DNA of 64,000 nucleotides from an uncultured Clostridia bacterium (GTDB lineage: Bacteria > Bacillota > Clostridia > Oscillospirales > Acutalibacteraceae), in NCBI GenBank assembly GCA_944385055.1, contig CALWVT010000002.1:182376-246375 (forward strand), written 5' to 3'. This document shows, in pieces, positions 62,391 to 64,000 of this stretch. The notes beneath the pieces are model-generated. The model did not search any database and had not been told where the DNA came from. It was given only the letters and a program-made list of their open reading frames with translations. The stretch's first letter is position 1. Every line of letters starts with the position of its first letter. A program made the translations under genes and the position numbers.

Positions 62391-63044
62391 ATGGCAACGC
62401 TGAAAGAAATAGCAAAAGAAGTCGCTGATGAAATCCGCGATGGTATCGCGTGGGTGATAATCTACAAGAAAGGGCAGTCGTGGGAAGTATTGAGTGTTTG
62501 GAGTGATCTAACAACGAGTGACTGGGAGCCAGACGATTTATCAGAAGCGCTTGAAATATTGCGCGTCGATCAGGAAGCCGTGGCGCTAAATGGCTATTAC
62601 CTCGGTCACTTTGGGAAAATGACTTTCAGTGATATTGCAGAGGGTATTCGTTGGCACTACGAGAATGGAACCAATTTACTTGCTGATGACGAAACCATAA
62701 GTCAACACTATGTTGAGGAAGAGAGAAACAGACTCTACAACAGAGCTGTCAGGGAACAGAATGCGTATAGGGCGTGGTTGTTGGTACAGCCGCCAAGAAA
62801 AATTCTTGATTATGCGTTTGAGTATGCAATACGTGAGGACATGCTGCAAATTTTAGAAGACATTGAGCTTGAGGAAAACCAGTTAGAGGTATTACTGAAA
62901 ACCGATACGCCGCTTGGGGATATAACAAAGCGGTTCAGTAGCAGAGATTATACGAATTACAAGAACGTTATAGAAGACACCATCATAGAATGCACAAAAG
63001 AAAAAATTTTGAATAACGCAAATGATAAAGATTTGACGCAGTGA
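62391..63044 (+). CDS. DUF3848-like protein 2
   Basis: 217 residues. The N-terminal 115 residues (KEVADEIRDGIAWVIIYKKGQSWEV, IAEGIRWHYENGTNLL) are specific to this protein. The C-terminal 90 repeat the helical domain of the protein at 58,727 (YRAWLLVQPPRKILDYAFEYAIREDM). Ribosome site CGGGAGGTG precedes the ATG. The last codons overlap the hairpin GCAGT-GAAA-ACTGC that ends the transcript. Confidence 0.7.
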   Translation: MATLKEIAKEVADEIRDGIAWVIIYKKGQSWEVLSVWSDLTTSDWEPDDLSEALEILRVDQEAVALNGYYLGHFGKMTFSDIAEGIRWHYENGTNLLADDETISQHYVEEERNRLYNRAVREQNAYRAWLLVQPPRKILDYAFEYAIREDMLQILEDIELEENQLEVLLKTDTPLGDITKRFSSRDYTNYKNVIEDTIIECTKEKILNNANDKDLTQ

Positions 63045-63063
63045 AAACTGCGCCTTTTCTTTT
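63036..63063 (+). terminator. Terminator at the end of the module B operon
   Basis: GACGCAGT-GAAA-ACTGCGCC followed by TTTTCTTTTT; same type as at 60,615. Confidence 0.75.
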
Positions 63064-63736
63064 TGTTCTCGCTGGAATGGTGTTCTGTTTTTCTGTGAAG
63101 CCAAGGTCTGCGCGCTCAAGGCGTATTTCACCTTTTGAGCCGCCGATAGTAACCTGTGATTGATCTCGGCCATCTGTGTGGCAGGCCCCGGCTGATAAAC
63201 TGAAAAGCAGATTGCAGCACCGGAATAAGGTTTGCCGCTGCTCCGCAGCGCCTTAGATTCTTTCCTGTTTGACCGGCCCTTAGTATTCCCGAAGGTTTTA
63301 ATTCAGAACACACAACTTTTCTTTTCAGAATTGGAGGGCATCTATCACGCAGGTACGACAATCTGTCGCACCACTGTTTTTAAAGCCTGTCAATTTTATC
63401 TGCCCTTAGCCGCCTGCAGAAGTAAGCCTATATGAATAAGGTTTGGCGCAGCTTTAGCTGCGCCTTTTTTCTGCCTGACTCGGCCCTAAGTGGGGGAAGC
63501 CAGCATAACGGAAAAGGCAGCAAATTTGAATATCAAACAGGAAAAAGTCCTCTCTGCGGGGTGTGAGGACGTCAAAGTGGCGGCCTGGGCAGTAAGCTGA
63601 TGATGCGAAAAACAAAATAAATATTTTAAAAAAATATTATAGAAAATATTGACAAGTATGGCTTTATATGCTATAATATAATTACAGAAAAGATAAATAA
63701 AAGAATTTCTGGAACAAATGAAAGGAGCGAATAAAC
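63064..63736 (+). promoter_or_regulatory. Repeated promoter module C
   Basis: Closest to module B. Palindrome copy 11 (GGTACGACA-ATC-TGTCGCACC, 63,352-63,372), terminator GGCGCAGC/GCTGCGCC (63,445-63,464), promoter TTGACA (63,649) - 17 - TATAAT (63,672-63,677), AAAGGAG before the gene at 63,737. The minus-strand frame at 63,128-63,361 is repeat translation. Confidence 0.85.
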
Positions 63737-63931
63737 ATGATTATTTGGACAGCAGTGACGCAGGCGGTTGGAACGATGGTGATAGGCTTGCTGATTGCAC
63801 TTGTGATTGCAGAGGTGGTTGGCTGGGTGCTTCGCCGTCGGGCCACACGCAAGGCGCAGAGGCAGGCTGTGCGGCAAATGCACCGAGCGATAAAACTTAA
63901 CCGCCGCGATATACGCCGCACGATGAAGTGA
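63737..63931 (+). CDS. Small single-pass membrane protein with basic tail
   Basis: 64 residues: membrane helix AVGTMVIGLLIALVIAEVVGWVL followed by a strongly basic tail (RRRATRKAQRQAVRQMHRAIKLNRRDIRR). First gene after module C, with AAAGGAG upstream. The tail would lie in the cytoplasm and could bind nucleic acid or phospholipid. No family recognised. Confidence 0.65.
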   Translation: MIIWTAVTQAVGTMVIGLLIALVIAEVVGWVLRRRATRKAQRQAVRQMHRAIKLNRRDIRRTMK

Positions 63932-63987
63932 AAGACCTGCTAATAAAAGTCAAGTAGAAATTTCAGATTTTTAGGGAGGCGAAAAAA

Positions 63988-64000
63988 TGCAATACAAAAT
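63988..64000 (+). CDS. Start of the next gene (cut by the window)
   Basis: ATG after AGGGAGGCGAAAAA, with the frame MQYK... running off the edge. Only four codons are visible. Confidence 0.5.

Noticed and set aside
23816..64000. A prophage
   Set aside because: No capsid, terminase, portal, tail or lysis gene was seen; SSB, recombinases and the AcrVA2-like protein also occur on conjugative elements, though no conjugation gene is in view either.

Overview
The window joins two very different pieces of DNA. Positions 1 to about 23,690 are GC-rich chromosomal backbone of a Clostridia-type Firmicute, most like Oscillospiraceae/Ruminococcaceae. That placement is an inference from the formate-THF ligase, the holA-rnmV and comEC arrangement, RNase M5, strong AGGAGG ribosome sites and the split methionine synthase. 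From the tRNA-Leu gene at 23,731-23,815 to the end of the window the DNA turns AT-rich, gene order becomes patchwork, and cargo, recombinases, IS remnants and dispersed repeats dominate. I read this as one or more integrated mobile elements nested at the 3' end of tRNA-Leu. No second copy of the tRNA end is visible, so the far boundary probably lies beyond 64,000.

Backbone layout: formate-THF ligase (partial), tsaE-tsaB, rpiB, upp and a zinc alcohol dehydrogenase on +; methionine synthase without its reactivation domain and an orphan PglX-type adenine methylase on -; metF overlapping the separate MetH reactivation-domain gene on +. A lipoprotein, a FAD dehydrogenase, a polysaccharide polymerase with a chain-length regulator carrying a degenerate kinase domain, a Dabb protein, a cytidylate-kinase-like protein, HIT, a PRPP-binding transferase, comEC, holA and rnmV follow. 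One-carbon/methionine metabolism (fhs, metH, metF, activation domain) is the clearest functional theme.

Island layout: (a) 23,816-27,180 holds a cluster of TTATGATAA-type repeats beside the tRNA, a strongly promoted structured RNA candidate, two paralogous membrane-anchored DUF2726 nuclease-like proteins, and three promoter-short transcript-terminator units separated by a palindrome. (b) 27,180-48,475 is cargo bracketed by a near-identical direct duplication: a PIN toxin-antitoxin pair, a secreted subtilase/lipoprotein/large exported protein operon, a UvrD-nuclease/Mod/Res operon, a membrane coiled-coil protein, an IS21 istB remnant, and a duplicated JAMM protease/Cys-rich protein pair. (c) 48,459-56,900 has a frameshifted membrane gene, a serine resolvase, a complete tyrosine recombinase, an AcrVA2-like protein, a YoeB/YefM pair inside a direct repeat, a Fic protein, a Y-family polymerase, a 102-residue protein beginning like Cas5 of type I-C, and SSB. 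(d) 57,264-64,000 is built from three copies of one promoter module, each driving a small set of element genes, three of which share a DUF3848-like domain.

The palindrome GGTGCGACA-N3-TGTCGCACC and its variants occurs eleven times from 25,679 onward; I did not notice it in the backbone. The most interesting candidates for new biology are the ncRNA/DUF2726 locus, the UvrD-Mod-Res operon, the AcrVA2-like plus Cas5-like pair, and the repeated promoter modules. Function calls rest on reading motifs by eye; no database search was possible.
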